64,000 nucleotides of DNA from Castanea sativa (GCF_040712315.1 NC_134017.1:50403636-50467635), one strand, 5' to 3'; shown: positions 49,401-61,264, counted from the first letter of the stretch. Translations and numbers: made by a program. The notes: generated from the sequence alone by a model not told the origin.

Positions 49401-49702
49401 AGCTCCTCTGCCAGTTGTAGCATATGATACCTGGACCTACGGAGTATCATAAGATTGTTTTTTTTTTTTATTTTAGTCACTGCACGCTCATATTGGTGCA
49501 TGTTTCGCCGTGGCAGTGTGAGCGAGCTACACTCGACAAGAGGTGCTTCGAGTCGCACGAGATCATCCTGTAGAGTGTTGGACTCGTTCACGCGAAAGTC
49601 CCACTCCTGCCGCAGTCCGGCATAGTATTCACTCTCGTCGGAATCTCTTTCCCTTCCATAGTTATCTAGAAAACGAGGTAGCATCCAATTGCGCATTGAC
49701 AT
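49319..49702 (-). pseudogene. Transposon-type ORF with RQEWD motif, minus strand
   Basis: From ATG 49702 the frame reads MSMRNWMLPRFLDNYGRERD, ESEYYAGLRQEWDFRVNESN, TLQDDLVRLEAPLVECSSLT, then basic residues to a stop at about 49379, with similar coding beyond (TPVERNNVLNYEDYLSE). Its 3' part is repeated about 206 bp downstream (49080-49190). Related in motif to 48332-48805. Function unknown. Confidence 0.5.
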
Positions 49703-50049
49703 TGGAAAATGTGACTTCAGATTGGTATGTGTAGGTGTTTTGCAAGGGTAGATGTAAATGGGAATTTATGTAGGGTTTTGCAAGGGCAAGTATTCACGTG
49801 GATGTGACTATATGTAAGGGTAAGTATTCATGTGAATAAAGATGATATGACTGGACAGTGTATTGTTCAGTGGCGAGGTGTTGAGGTGTTGAGAAGCACA
49901 TGCAAAATTGCGAATATGACTTGGCTGTACAGTGGTGTCTGTTGGTGCATGTGGTTCATGGAGGCAGCTGTTTGATATGGCTATAGCTTGTTCTAGAACA
50001 ACGGGCTGGTGATGTGTACTGCACAAGAAGTTGCGTATTTATTCACGTG

Positions 50050-51740
50050 AAGACTATTCAGCATTCCTGTGCTTCATTTGACATGACTTGACGAGACAGT
50101 GTTGAGTTGTGTTAAATGTATCATAAACTTTTTAGGGATGCTCTGCATCCTTGGAAAATGGTGCATTGCAAAATGATGCATATCTGTGTATTGACGTGCG
50201 TGTATGTGATATAATTTGACAGGGTTCAACAACACAAAGCTATTGAGTAGCACATGCAGCATTGCGAACATCAGTGTAGCAATGCTGGACAGCTCACCCC
50301 CAAAATTGATGCATAAACTTTTCAGGGATGCTCTATGTATTCACGTGAGTATGGATGGGTACTTGTGGTCAGGGTTCAACAGTATGCTTATTGCTCCCTA
50401 TGGTGGTATTTGGCAAGTGGGATTGAAGAAAGCTGATAACAACATTTGGTTTTGTAATGGTTGGCAGGATTTCGTTGAATACCATTCTATCTGTTATGGT
50501 TATTTTTTAGTCTTTAGATATGAAGGAAATTGAAGATTCCATGTTATTATATTTGATAAGACTGCCACTGAGATTCAATATCCACCCAGCAAGAACTATA
50601 AATTGGAAGATCAACAGGTAGAAATAATAGACTTAGATGAAGACGATACAAACATATCTCCCTCATATGATTTGCCCACAAAACATGAAGTCAGAGAAAA
50701 GCATGTTACGAAAAAAATTTCTAGCATATCTAGAGGAAGAGAGAGAGAGTGCAATCCAAGCAGCGTAAGATGTTCAAGCCTAAAAATGCTTCTTTCATGG
50801 GTATCTCACGGCTACATAATATGGTGAACCTTTATACATAATTTGATCATGTTGCTCTCTTAAATATGGCTTTGAAACATATATGCTTTAATGCTTAGTT
50901 GTTTCTCCTTCTTGTGCAGTATGTACGTGCTGAATTTTCTACCAAGTATATTATTCGGAAGCAATTTGTCACACTTCAATGTCTTTTGCTATTACCCCTC
51001 ATCAAAACATGTTCAACAATGAGATTCGGGAAGGGATGGGTTGCATTTTTGAAAGACAATAATTTAGAAGAAGGAGATGTTTGTTTCATCAAGGTGATCG
51101 AGAGGAAGCCTATTGTGCTTAGTGTCTCAATATTTCACGTGGTTGACAATCAGAGTTTGGACTAGGATAACTTGTTTAAATTTTAAACTAGTGATGTTTA
51201 TGATTATATTTGATTAGGTACTTTGATCACTGAAATGGTTTATATCTGATGGATGTGGTCTTAAGACTTTTGTTTGACCAGTTTGTTATGTCTTGTTGAA
51301 GACTATTCAACATTCCTGTGCTTCATCTGACATGACTTGACGAGAAAGTGCTGAGCTATGTTAAATGTATCATAAACTTTTCAAGGATGCTCCTTGAAAA
51401 CGGTGCATTGCAAAAGGATGCATATTTGTGTATTGACGTGCGTGTAGGTGATATGACTAGACATGGTTCAACAATGCCGAGCTGTTGAGCATCACATGCA
51501 GAACTGCGAACATCAGTGTAGCAATGGTGGACAGCTCACCCCCAAAATTTTGCTTACACTTTTGAGGGATCCTTTGCATCCTTAAAAACAGTGCATTGTA
51601 AATTGTTGCATATCTGTGGTCTTATTCATGTGAGCATGGATGATATGACTGAACAGGGTTCAACAGTGCCTAGCTTTTGAGTAGCACACGCAGAACTGCA
51701 AACATGACTTGCTTGAACAGTGTCGAGCTATGTTAGCATT
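50050..51740. repeat. Repeated segments around the + strand B3 pseudogene
   Basis: A segment with AAACTTTTCAGGGATGCTC, GTGCATTGCAAAATGATGCA, TGACGTGCGTGTATGTGATA and CAGGGTTCAACAACAC occurs, with decay, at about 50100-50330, 51330-51480 and 51560-51740. The copies flank and partly overlap the B3 pseudogene, so gene fragment and repeat were amplified together. Confidence 0.6.
50240..51165 (+). pseudogene. VRN1-like B3-domain gene, broken copy on + strand
   Basis: First B3 domain (partial, about 50290-50590): GGIWQVGLKKADNNIWFCNG, WQDFVEYHSICYGYFLVFRY, EGN, then a TGA, then RFHVIIFDKTATEIQYP. An acidic linker follows (VEIIDLDEDDTNISPSYDLP). After a non-coding gap comes the end of a second B3 domain: FGKGWVAFLKDNNLEEGDVC, then FIKVIERKPIVLSVSIFHVV, stop at 51163. 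Two B3 domains with an acidic linker fit the REM/VRN1 group of DNA-binding proteins. The start exon is missing and the frame is broken. Confidence 0.72.
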
Positions 51741-52600
51741 CTCCAACCTTACTTGCCAAATGCTAGTATTACAAGCAGTGAGTGTAGCAACATTGGAGAG
51801 TTTTATCCCCATATTCCCTTACAAACTTTTCAGGAAGTCTAGTTACATTTTTTCAACATCAATGTAAAATTACATAAAGAAAACTATGCTTCCAAGGTTT
51901 ACATCAATGGCTTCCGATCATCACAGTTGCAACATTAGGGAGCTTTGGAGGAATGCTACAACAAACCAATAACTTGATTGAAACATTTTAGAGGCTAATA
52001 AGGCTTTTAGGCATTTACCCTCTTTCTAAGTAAACCAAATATCGTTGTGACAATGTGTTGTGTGAGCCATATGGATTTCCAGTGAGTGAGTGGTTAGTCT
52101 GGTTTGGATGAGTCTATATGTAATGTATCTATATAAAGTAGCACATTAGCAGAACTTAGATACACGGATACATGTATTTGATACAACGACTCAAACAACT
52201 CATATAAATGAATTATTCGTATTATTGAATCATATGTGTGGTTGGTCTGTGTGGTTTGGATGAGTCTGTATGTATTGAATTTATTAAATTTTCCTATAAG
52301 TAATGTGCAATAAATGCAATAAATCTAATTTGGGTGATGAGTGTTATGTGTGTAACATTCAAATTACACAGACAGAATATTGGAAACATCAACATATCCC
52401 ACATTACAAAGCAGAAGACATTGTCCAACAAAAGCACAAGAACCCATTGTATCAACAAAGAACATCAAGGAAAAAAATGAGAAACTGATTTCATATAAAC
52501 TTAGTCAAAACTAATGAACAGTTAATCTTTAGAGTTGCAAAAGTTGAACGTACATAATCATGATTTGTCAGACATTAAAAACAACATTCTATATTGCATA
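51190..52600. other. Repeat ground without a supported gene
   Basis: Carries copies of the segment described at 50050-51740 and unassigned AT-rich sequence. A 61-codon frame at 52303-52488 has no recognisable similarity. Confidence 0.35.
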
Positions 52601-52613
52601 GAATGTGTAGACA

Positions 52614-53228
52614 TTAACAACAACGTCTAATGTTCGTAGATAGAAATTTTTGGAAATCATCATTGCTTGAATCTGAGAAGTCTGAAATATCTCTTTCATC
52701 ATCTAATGCAGTAATTTCATTAATAAACTTGATGGTTCGCTCTTGCACCTTTCCCTTTAGATGCTTCCTAGCATTTTGGATTGCGTGAAAACAGTCTAGT
52801 TGCTTTTGCATTTAATTGTTCTCTTGTTCAAGACGAGCAAGTATGTTGGCAGGTTCATCTCTAGGTAACTCCGCCGAGCGTACCTTAGGAACTCGTAACC
52901 CATGCCATTGACAATACACCTCTAACTCACACCACTTCTCATATAGGGTTGCCCATGGTGGTTCTGCTACGGTGAAGTCTATTGTGGTGGTATTTGTACT
53001 TAGTTTTGTAGGTTTGCCGACCATGATGTGCCCGACGCTTCCAAGACTCTCGTACGTGTATATTGGCATATTAATGAAATCTCTCTTCTTTCCAACTCAT
53101 TTCACTCCAAAATGGTCTATGTATGTTTGTAGTTGTTGATCTGTTGGAACTTGTGATGATTCATTTGTTGAAGTAGATCCAAACTTGTTTTGCATTGTAC
53201 GCTTTGATGTTGAGGCATTGCGACTCAT
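52614..53228 (-). pseudogene. Unrecognised ORF with two in-frame stops, minus strand
   Basis: An ATG at about 53228 opens MSRNASTSKRTMQNKFGSTS. The same frame runs to 52614 with only two stops, near 53098 and at 52812-52814. It includes EPPWATLYEKWCELEVYCQW, HGLRVPKVRSAELPRDEPAN, ILARLEQENN, then HAIQNARKHLKGKVQERTIK and an acidic end. About 205 codons in all. A long frame with just two point stops suggests a recently lost gene, probably of a mobile element. No known domain is identified. Confidence 0.5.
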
Positions 53229-53229
53229 A

Positions 53230-54015
53230 GCTTAATCAATCTACGAAGTTAGCGGAGTAGAAAGAAGATCATTATTATTGTGGTGCATTTATAACCTCAT
53301 TTCATGGTCCAAACATTACAATTTTAGTTATGATACCTTGTCATGTCAAAACAAGCTGGAAAAACAGTAGTTCATGAACAGGATTTTAACACGTGCATGT
53401 CACATCAAAGGTGGGCAATAGTTGCAACATTAGATGTAAATGGGACATCTATGCATCCAATTTCCACAATTGTGTATTCTCATGAGTGTGGGTGTGAAAC
53501 AGTGTCAAGCTGTTGAGTAGCACGTGCAAAATTGAGAACATGACTTGGCTAACCCACCGCATTTGTTGGCGCATGTGCTGCGTTTGTTGGCACATATGCT
53601 GCGATTATGTTTGGTCCTTCACACAAAGATTAAACTTCACGGTGTTTATTATCACAGCGTTTATTATCTTCAGCTCACTGTTATCTATACTATTATGTAA
53701 AGGGCTTCCCCTGTTTGGATTCCTCATATTTTAGTTCAAAAATGCCCCCACACCTCTATGTTTAAGTAGAGACACAACTTGCAAAGTGACATCTCCTTAA
53801 CAAGATTGAAGGTAACTCTCACTAACCATCATATTAATATATCAAATTACTTTTCACATATACCATGTTCTTCAAACTGCCACTAAAATAACAAAATATA
53901 AAACTGACTGAAAGCAACTTCATAGAACTGTCATACAATTCACCAAATGTGCTACAACAACTACAAAAAAATTGTCCCCCCCTTGGGTACAATGGCCAAT
54001 GGCAATCATCAAGAG
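53230..54015. other. Spacer without a recognised gene
   Basis: Nothing supported. A 73-codon + strand frame at 53513-53734 looks accidental. Confidence 0.3.
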
Positions 54016-56586
54016 TCAGATGGTGGAGAAGGTGGAACAGGACGTCTATAGTCAGCTAAGTCCACTCGTAGAGCTGCAACCTCGGCAAGAAGACTATCTA
54101 GAAGCTACCCATGGGCTGCCTGAGTCGTCATAATGGTCTCCATCATAGCACGAAGAGAGGGAGGAGGAGGGCCTATATGCATTGCAGCAACAGTGTCAAC
54201 ATCTACCTCGTCATCACCATCCTCGATAACAGCAGTTGTGGGATCCCTATGCATGTCCTCATCTGGAACATCTCCAGTAGTAGACCGTATGAAGGAAAAA
54301 AATTTTTTTGGTTTTGTATCTCATACAAAACACATAGCGGAAGCAACAAACAAGGATCTATTTCATTCATGATTGATAACGTGCACTATGTAAATTTCAG
54401 AATTTAAGAACAAGATAGCGTACCTTGGTGTAAAGAAATTCAAAACAAAGATTAGAAGCACTTGGGAACACTTTTAATCTTCACTCCAATTCCACTTTAC
54501 GCCCAAGATGTGTGGTCTCTCAATCAGTTTTCAAGGGAGAATGAAAATGTGTCTCACACTCTCTCACACACCGTTTCATTTTCTTTTCTAATCTCTTCTA
54601 ATAAAAAATTTTGTATGTTTCTCCCTTTATAACTAACTGATTATCTAATTGGGCTGGCCTATTGGGCCTTTCCAATTAGGCTTTAGTGTGTGGCTTGGAG
54701 TGGGACCAAAAGGGACCAATAAGACACTAGCTCAAATGGGCCTTGGGCTTTTCCGTCAACTCTTGACAAGTCCAAAGTTACCATTAATTATATTTAATAC
54801 CACTATATAAATATAATTGCACTCTAGGCCTTATTAATAAATTATATCCCAAGACTTTATTATACACGTAACCCCTTCATAAAATATTCGTAGTAACACA
54901 AAGTCATAAATGTAGACTGCCACTTTGTAAATTACTACATCTTATCCTTGAGTACCCGGTTTAATTCTTTAAAGTTATTCATTATATATTTATGAAATCC
55001 AATTTCATAAATATATACTTTAGTAATTTCTTACTAAAGTAGTTAGGCCTAACTCTCTGAATAACTGAACCCATTAAACTTATCTTAAGGGAATATTTTA
55101 TATCTCCATCAAGAGACTATGAATTCCATCTTGAGAATATATGTTCCATCAACACTAAATGTGGTTGCCCAACATACTGAGATTTTGACCGTCACTTCAG
55201 ATCTCACTCCTAATATATCAAAGCAACCCACACCTCATGATCAGGTTCATTATTCTCTCAGGATTAAGAGTTCATGCAAATAGAAGTCGTGAGATTTATT
55301 ATTCATTTAACAGTCATTAGGAGAATAATAAATCTCACAGCGGTCCTGTTCAATATGTCTTAACTCTTAAAATATATCAACATATCAACTAGAAGTATCC
55401 ACTTCCATGATCAAGACAAATCATCTTAGTTGACACGTTATAGTCTTCGCAGATGAAATGCCAATTTCATCACCGACTACGAACTATAAATTCTGAGTTT
55501 ACAAAGAACTTGTGATTTACATCTTCTGTGACTTTTCACATAAATCACATACAGTGCATCTCATGGATTATATGATAATGTCTCATATTCATGTTACCAT
55601 TATTTTAGATAATAATAAAATAACTTTATCAATCACAATATTAAGTCGTACATCATGTCATACATAATGTCATACATAATATCATACATAGCATCATACA
55701 ATAGGATTTAAGGGCACAAATCCTAACACTGTACTCGTGGTCTCTTGGATGTACCAACACTGGGGTCGACAAACTTCTTTTGGGCACTTCGCTGTTTTAG
55801 AAATTCAGCTCCTATGGGGGCTTGGATGTGAACCAAATCTTGGGAAGGAAAGTTCTTTAATCCTAAATATTTGAGAACCTTATGGATGAGAACTGGAAAA
55901 AACAAACCATGCCTCTTATACTTGCTCCTACGCACCTCCACAATGCTTTCAATGAAAAGGGAATGAAAACAAATGGAACTATTGGTGACGAGGGTGTAAA
56001 GAAAGAAACACCTGTTTACAGGAATTGTATGGATATGAGAGATAGAGAAAATGTTGTGACAAGCTATCCTAAAGAATATATAATTAAGTTCAGTCAACTC
56101 ACTTGAGCTAATACTTCGGTTAGAACCCCGAGTGACTGATCGTCCATAAAGGACATCCATAACATCATCAATACGAGGAGACCTAGAGTATGGATAAGTA
56201 GGTGTACAGATTATAGGTACATCAAGAGCTTTAGATACGCACTGCCTAGTTATTGTAAATGGTACAACACGTATGGACGATCCCACCTTATGACCATCGA
56301 GATCCTCATGCACTGAGAGATTTGAATAGAATTCTCTAATCAAGTTAGCTGGAGGGGGTTGTATGTTTGTACATAGGGACAACCAATGCCTAGACTGTAC
56401 ATTCTCACGAACAGAAGGATGTAGTTCATGTAGATTGATTTTCCTTTCTTCCCAAATACGCCTACGCTTAATCAAGGTTTCAAAGGTTTGCTCATTTTCG
56501 GGCGTGAGGAACCTTAATTGATTAAACGCCACTTCAGGTTCGGATGTAGCTTTGGATTTCCCCCTTTTAGCCCTCTTCGGAGCCAT
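54016..56586 (-). pseudogene. Putative plant transposon protein, split by a solo LTR
   Basis: An ATG at 56586 opens MAPKRAKRGKSKATSEPEVA, and a clean frame of about 285 codons runs to 55729. It has HPSVRENVQSRHWLSLCTNI, LIREFYSNLSVHEDLD, VPFTITRQCVSKALDVP and GLFFPVLIHKVLKYLG. The layout (basic start, RxFYxNL block, P-rich acidic tail) is that of the 'putative plant transposon protein' family (Transposase_32). A 1439-bp solo LTR interrupts it at 55728. Beyond the insert the same frame continues from 54289 (acidic, then PPPPSLRAMMETIMTTQAAH), meets one TAG near 54114, and ends at TGA about 54016. Before the LTR landed it was near intact. Confidence 0.65.
54290..55728 (-). mobile_element. Solo LTR (1439 bp), same family as 12133-13540
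   Basis: On the minus strand it begins TGTTAGGATTTGTGCCC and ends CCTTCA. Target duplications are CCGTA (54285-54289) and CTGTA (55729-55733), one mismatch. It aligns end to end, inverted, with 12133-13540 (shared: CCCTTAAATCCTATT, AACTTTGGACTTGTCAAGAG and GTTAGGCCTAACT regions). No internal domain is present. It interrupts the transposon-type gene described above. Confidence 0.85.
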
Positions 56587-56589
56587 AAC

Positions 56590-57576
56590 TAACTGATGGT
56601 CAGCAATGGAAAGACAATTAGCTCACAAAGAAACAGAACCAAAACCGCATTACGAAGATATAAACACAACATTCATACTACCTAACCCATTGATATTTTC
56701 ATAGCCAAATAGGTCATTTCATCACAATCTACATAGACAATGAAGTTTGATGCAGAGAACAAAAATTGGAGAATAACGCAACTTCATGGAAGAAAATCCA
56801 GAAAATCATCCATACAATGTACTGTCTAGAGCAGTTTACAACAATACAATGAAAAAACAGATTTCTTATTCACCAAGTTGTTTAGTTGGTGAAATAATTG
56901 TAATGCATTTTGGTTTGAGTCAATAATTTGTACATAAAGACCTAGAGTATATAAACTTTAGTTGAACTCAAAGAGCCAACATGCAATTTGTTAACATATT
57001 GAATTTTGTCAAAATGATCAATAATGTCACGCATCGATAGCAAGCATTCTAACAGCAATAATATTATACAGGAAACATACAAGTGGATGTAGGACTTGAC
57101 ACATTTTCGAAATTCCTAGCTACATGTAGTAAGTTTCACGAACTTGTACTGCCTAACATTTTAAACTGCACTACGTACAGTTCAGACATACAAACAACAT
57201 AAGGACTACCACACGCATATGGAGCCACTGGCAAGCTCATTTTGTGAAAGGAGGCCAGTCGAAGACAACCTACGAGATAAGCAAATAACCTTACTAACAA
57301 CAAAGCATTTGACTAGCCAAACACCCAATTTCATCACAATCTACATAGACAATGAAGTTTGAAGCATCAATCATAAATTGGAGAATAACGCACCACCAAT
57401 GTGTAATTTTAAAGTCAATAATGATTAAAAGAGTCTTACTATGTAAAATCTTCGAAGAATTTGTGCAGGAAATTATCGATTCTAACCGGATGCAGTAAGA
57501 GCAATCGAAGATGTAATTTCGGATTGCTGCAAATTTTGTAGACCTGGGGGAGAGTTTATAATGGTGGGTAATCATA
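56590..57576. other. Leader/spacer upstream of the split transposon-type gene
   Basis: Contains an ~85-bp direct repeat: TTTCATCACAATCTACATAG ... AATTGGAGAATAACGCA at about 56713-56785 and 57329-57393. No gene is supported; a 93-codon minus frame (57575-57294) may be leader sequence. Confidence 0.4.
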
Positions 57577-57612
57577 TATCTCGACTTCTTATTATTAATA
57601 AGTCGAGTTATG
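57577..57612. repeat. CGAGTTAT palindrome, middle
   Basis: CTCGACTTCTTATT and AATAAGTCGAG form a near-perfect inverted repeat at about 57580-57606, followed by TTATG. Same motif as the arrays at 47.5 and 61.3-61.8 kb. Confidence 0.6.
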
Positions 57613-57761
57613 TGGATGTAGCTCCTCTACAATGTAGCTCACTAACACAATGGTACTACACTATTAGTTAGCATCATATCGGAATTCCACAACGTTGCCG
57701 AGTGGAGAAATTGTAACATCACTCCCGGGAAACTGTGACATCGCTCCTGAGGAACTACCAC

Positions 57762-58582
57762 TCAGGGGCAGAGCTAGAACTTTTTGTTTGGGGGGCCAAA
57801 TTGCTACGCTCATATATTTATCAAGACAACTTTCACACACACTAACATATATATACACACACATATATATACATGCACTTTTTTATTTGATAAGTTATAT
57901 ATATACACACACCCAATCGGTCCACAGAAAAAAAAAAAAAAAAAGAGTTTAGTATTTTCAATCAAAATTATTTTTGACGGTGATCTTTCATAAAATAAAA
58001 TTAATTTTTTCCATTTTCGTAGTCAAATTCTTAAAAAGTTTCATTTTAAATACAAATTACCAAATTTTCTGCTAACATAAGTAAAACATCTTTCAATTGA
58101 ACTAATGAAATTTTCAAACCCATGAATGATCCAAAACTAATTTTGGAATAAGATAGGCTCTAAACATATTTATCAAACAACTAAACTTTAATCCATTATA
58201 TGGCAACTAAAGACACATTTCATGTGTATTTTGATCCACAAATTGTTTTTAATAAGTTAATGACTTGTTAATCGTCACATAATGGGTTGAAAAAGATAGA
58301 TTCAGTTAGAAGTTTGATACCAAATTTGATCAAATATTTAACCCTACAATAAAAGCACATTTTACAATCAAAAATAAAATTGCCAAAAATAAAGTTATAT
58401 CTCTATAACTATTAGACCAATTATTTTGTTTAAGAGCATTATTGGACTTATTCAAAAATTTCGAGGGGTCAACTCTGATTTTTGTAGACTAAATTGGGCT
58501 TGCACATAAAAATAATTGTATATATATTTTTTAAAATTTTAAAATTATGGCCCCCCCACCTTTATACATGCCTCCGCCCCTG
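57762..58582. mobile_element. 821-bp non-autonomous hAT element
   Basis: Starts TCAGGGGCAGAG and ends CTCCGCCCCTG, imperfect inverted repeats backed by GGGGGGCC and GGCCCCCCC further in. A perfect 8-bp duplication, ACTACCAC, flanks it (57754-57761 and 58583-58590). The interior is AT-rich and has no transposase. End motif and 8-bp duplication fit the hAT superfamily. Confidence 0.85.
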
Positions 58583-58857
58583 ACTACCACATCACTCTTC
58601 AGATGCTTTGCGTACCACTTAGGGACAAATATTATTGATTTATTAAGGATCAAGATTGTTGGACCAAATATACAACAATATGTTCATAGAAGTCCCTGAC
58701 AGGCCAGGGTTGTAGATATAACAAAACATCAATCTTGATTCAACAAAATCCAAAATCAAAAAGAGATAAAAAGGTCTAAACAGAGTAGTTGCAAAATAAT
58801 AAGCTCCCAAGAAGATAAGTACTAATTCATTATTTACAATGCAAAGTTAGTAACCAC

Positions 58858-61157
58858 TTAATCGAGGCATCTGAAAATGTGGACTTTTAACACAGCATTG
58901 TCCCTCATAATCAGCTCAAATACGCAAACATCTCCTACTCGCAAAGTATTTTCCCTCACAAATGCAGACCAACCACCAGATACGACACATGATGAACTCT
59001 GATACATTCCTTCATAAACGTATAACTTCACAGGCCATAATCGGTCCACAACCTAGAGCTTCACAGTGAGTATACTTCCTTTCGTGCAGTCCTTGGTAAA
59101 TCCTTCTCTCGGTAAGTAGTCCATAATGTCATGGGGTAAACTCTGTACAAAAAATAATAAGAGATATTTCAAAAATAGTTGAAGCCATTTGAATGAAAAG
59201 CAGTTTTGAGGCAATACTATTATTTGATATCCACCTAAGATGACTTTACATTCTTATGTCATTTCCTTCTACCACCTAAGATGATACTATTTGATATCTA
59301 GACGATACTGTTAAATATAAATGGAAATTCAATTCCCTTAAAAACACAAAGAAGCAAATCATTACCAAGTTATGTCCATCAACAACTCTCTGCTACATGC
59401 TTTCTAATTGATCTATGAAAAATCAAAGTTAATGGGAGTTGCATTTCTAAAACCCAACAATATGTTTAGCTCAAAAGCTTACCGCACGATCCTTGCCATT
59501 AAGGTACGATGGATGAAAGATAACCGTGAAAAGGGGATTGTTTGATTTAAAAGCATTGACTCTCACAAGATTTTTAGCTTTTCCATTAGTAGTCATCAAT
59601 TCCTACATAATCTCAAGAGCCTTATATTCTTGGTTCTTCACAACAGCCTTGGCTTTTAGCCTTCTCCGATTGGTATACATGCCTACACCATCATCTTTCT
59701 TAGGACGTTGGTCATGTGAGAATGACACATCATCCAAAATGCAATAAGATTCAGGTCGAACTAACGGGCTGCTTTTGCATCCTACTCGATTTCCTCCAAC
59801 CCCATGAGCTGATCCTGAAATGACACGAACATATGAAGTCATGCACACGAAATTAATAATAATCAGGCTTACAAAATCAACCAATTCCTCACAAAAGTGT
59901 AAGATTCAAACCTTTAGATTCTCGCCAAGTAAAAGATACCCCTGCATTAATTTTTTATTTCTCTAACATTGACCCTTTAGATTTAGTGAGTTCAGGTCTG
60001 AAATGTGTATCCCTTGCTTGCAAATGAGAACTTCCTGGATTGGTTTTTGCTCTATTATGAGGTAGAGGGCATGGTAATGGTGGTTTCTCCCTTGTTTTCC
60101 GGCTTGGCATAAAGCCATCCATGATTTGAAGAGAGTTATCATCACTCTCATTGTCTTCCATCCTACGAACTTGGAGTTGGTCATCTAAAGGATAATCTAT
60201 TTTTGTTGCAGTGGCATCAAATATGAGTACATAAAACTGTGAATTTCCTTCATATCTGAAAACTAGCAAGTGCCCTAGGGTTAGAGCATGATAGCTTGCA
60301 AATTCGCACCAACCATTTTCAAACCAAACCTCCCCATCACGTTTTTGTCAACTTGACTTTCCATTTTGTACCATTTGGAATCGTAAGAAAGGTTGTATCT
60401 AACAGATGAACTCTGTATTTTAACGTAAACTTTTTTGGAATCCGCTGTAAAAGGAATCTCCACAACATAAATGCAGGCTTTGTAAATAAACACATGCAAT
60501 CAATCAAGCTCTATTCTCCTTGTGCAGTAAGTACCATTACAGGAAAAATGGATTTAGTCTTTCTTTTATATATACTTTAATAATTGTTCAAGGAAGATAC
60601 TTGTTGGATGAACAAAAAAAAGCAGACACAAACCATATAGACAATGCCAAAAAGATGTAATTAAGGAAATAAAATAAAAACTGATGGGGTATTTTGTTCA
60701 ACTGTATCAAGAACTCGAAAAATCCATGGCTACGTGCATTACAAAAGGGCATATTTACACGACTGCATGTTACATAGAATTAAGTCCTCCTATTTGCTTA
60801 TAGCCCCCCATCCCCACAAAAAAAATTTTCAGAACAAAAATAAGTCAATGCAGTAACCTATGCGTTACAAAATGAAAGTTTTTATGACTACATGTAACAT
60901 GGAACCAAGTTCATAGATTTTTTTGAACTTGGTCATCAACAAATGTAAAGTTTTTCAAGAATCACAAATAAATAAGACCAAGTGGATGATGTTAATTAGC
61001 ATATGATTTTCAAAGAGAAACAGATCATGAAATTGGGTATACTTACAAGCTTTCGTTCTTAAAGAGTTTGAGGCATAATAATTTTGAAAAAGTGTGGGGC
61101 CTCTGTGGTAAGATCAGCAGGACCATCCTCATTGTCTCTCCGCCATTGAGAACTCAT
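58858..61157 (-). pseudogene. VRN1-like B3-domain gene, broken copy on - strand
   Basis: Exon 1 (61157-61047) starts MSSQWRRDNEDGP, has APHFFKIIMPQTL, then an in-frame TAA, and ends at a GTAAGT donor. Exon 2 starts at 60444 after an AG acceptor: RIPKKF, LTIPNGTKWKVKL, then a one-base frameshift in an A-run (about 60345), then WFENGWCEFASYHALTLGHL and LVFRYEGNSQFYVLIF. A linker exon follows (about 59820-59500), with a TAG near 59605 and a donor after GKDRA. The last exon (about 59142-58858) holds the second B3 domain, with a TAG near 59056 and the end SGGWSAFVRENTLRVGDVCV. Two B3 domains fit REM/VRN1 transcription factors. Three stops and one shift show it is dead, though splice sites survive. 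Confidence 0.8.
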
Positions 61158-61264
61158 AGTTCTGCCACCCAAAAATTGACGCTGTTTTTTGCTGAGAACC
61201 CACACAACTATTGATGATTCTTAGGTTCAGTACTAAATAAAGTGTCCAGAATGATACCTCGTCT

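Noticed and set aside
57835..57915. Coding signal in frames around 57.7-57.99 kb
   Set aside because: The frames lie over TATACACACA microsatellite inside the non-autonomous hAT element.
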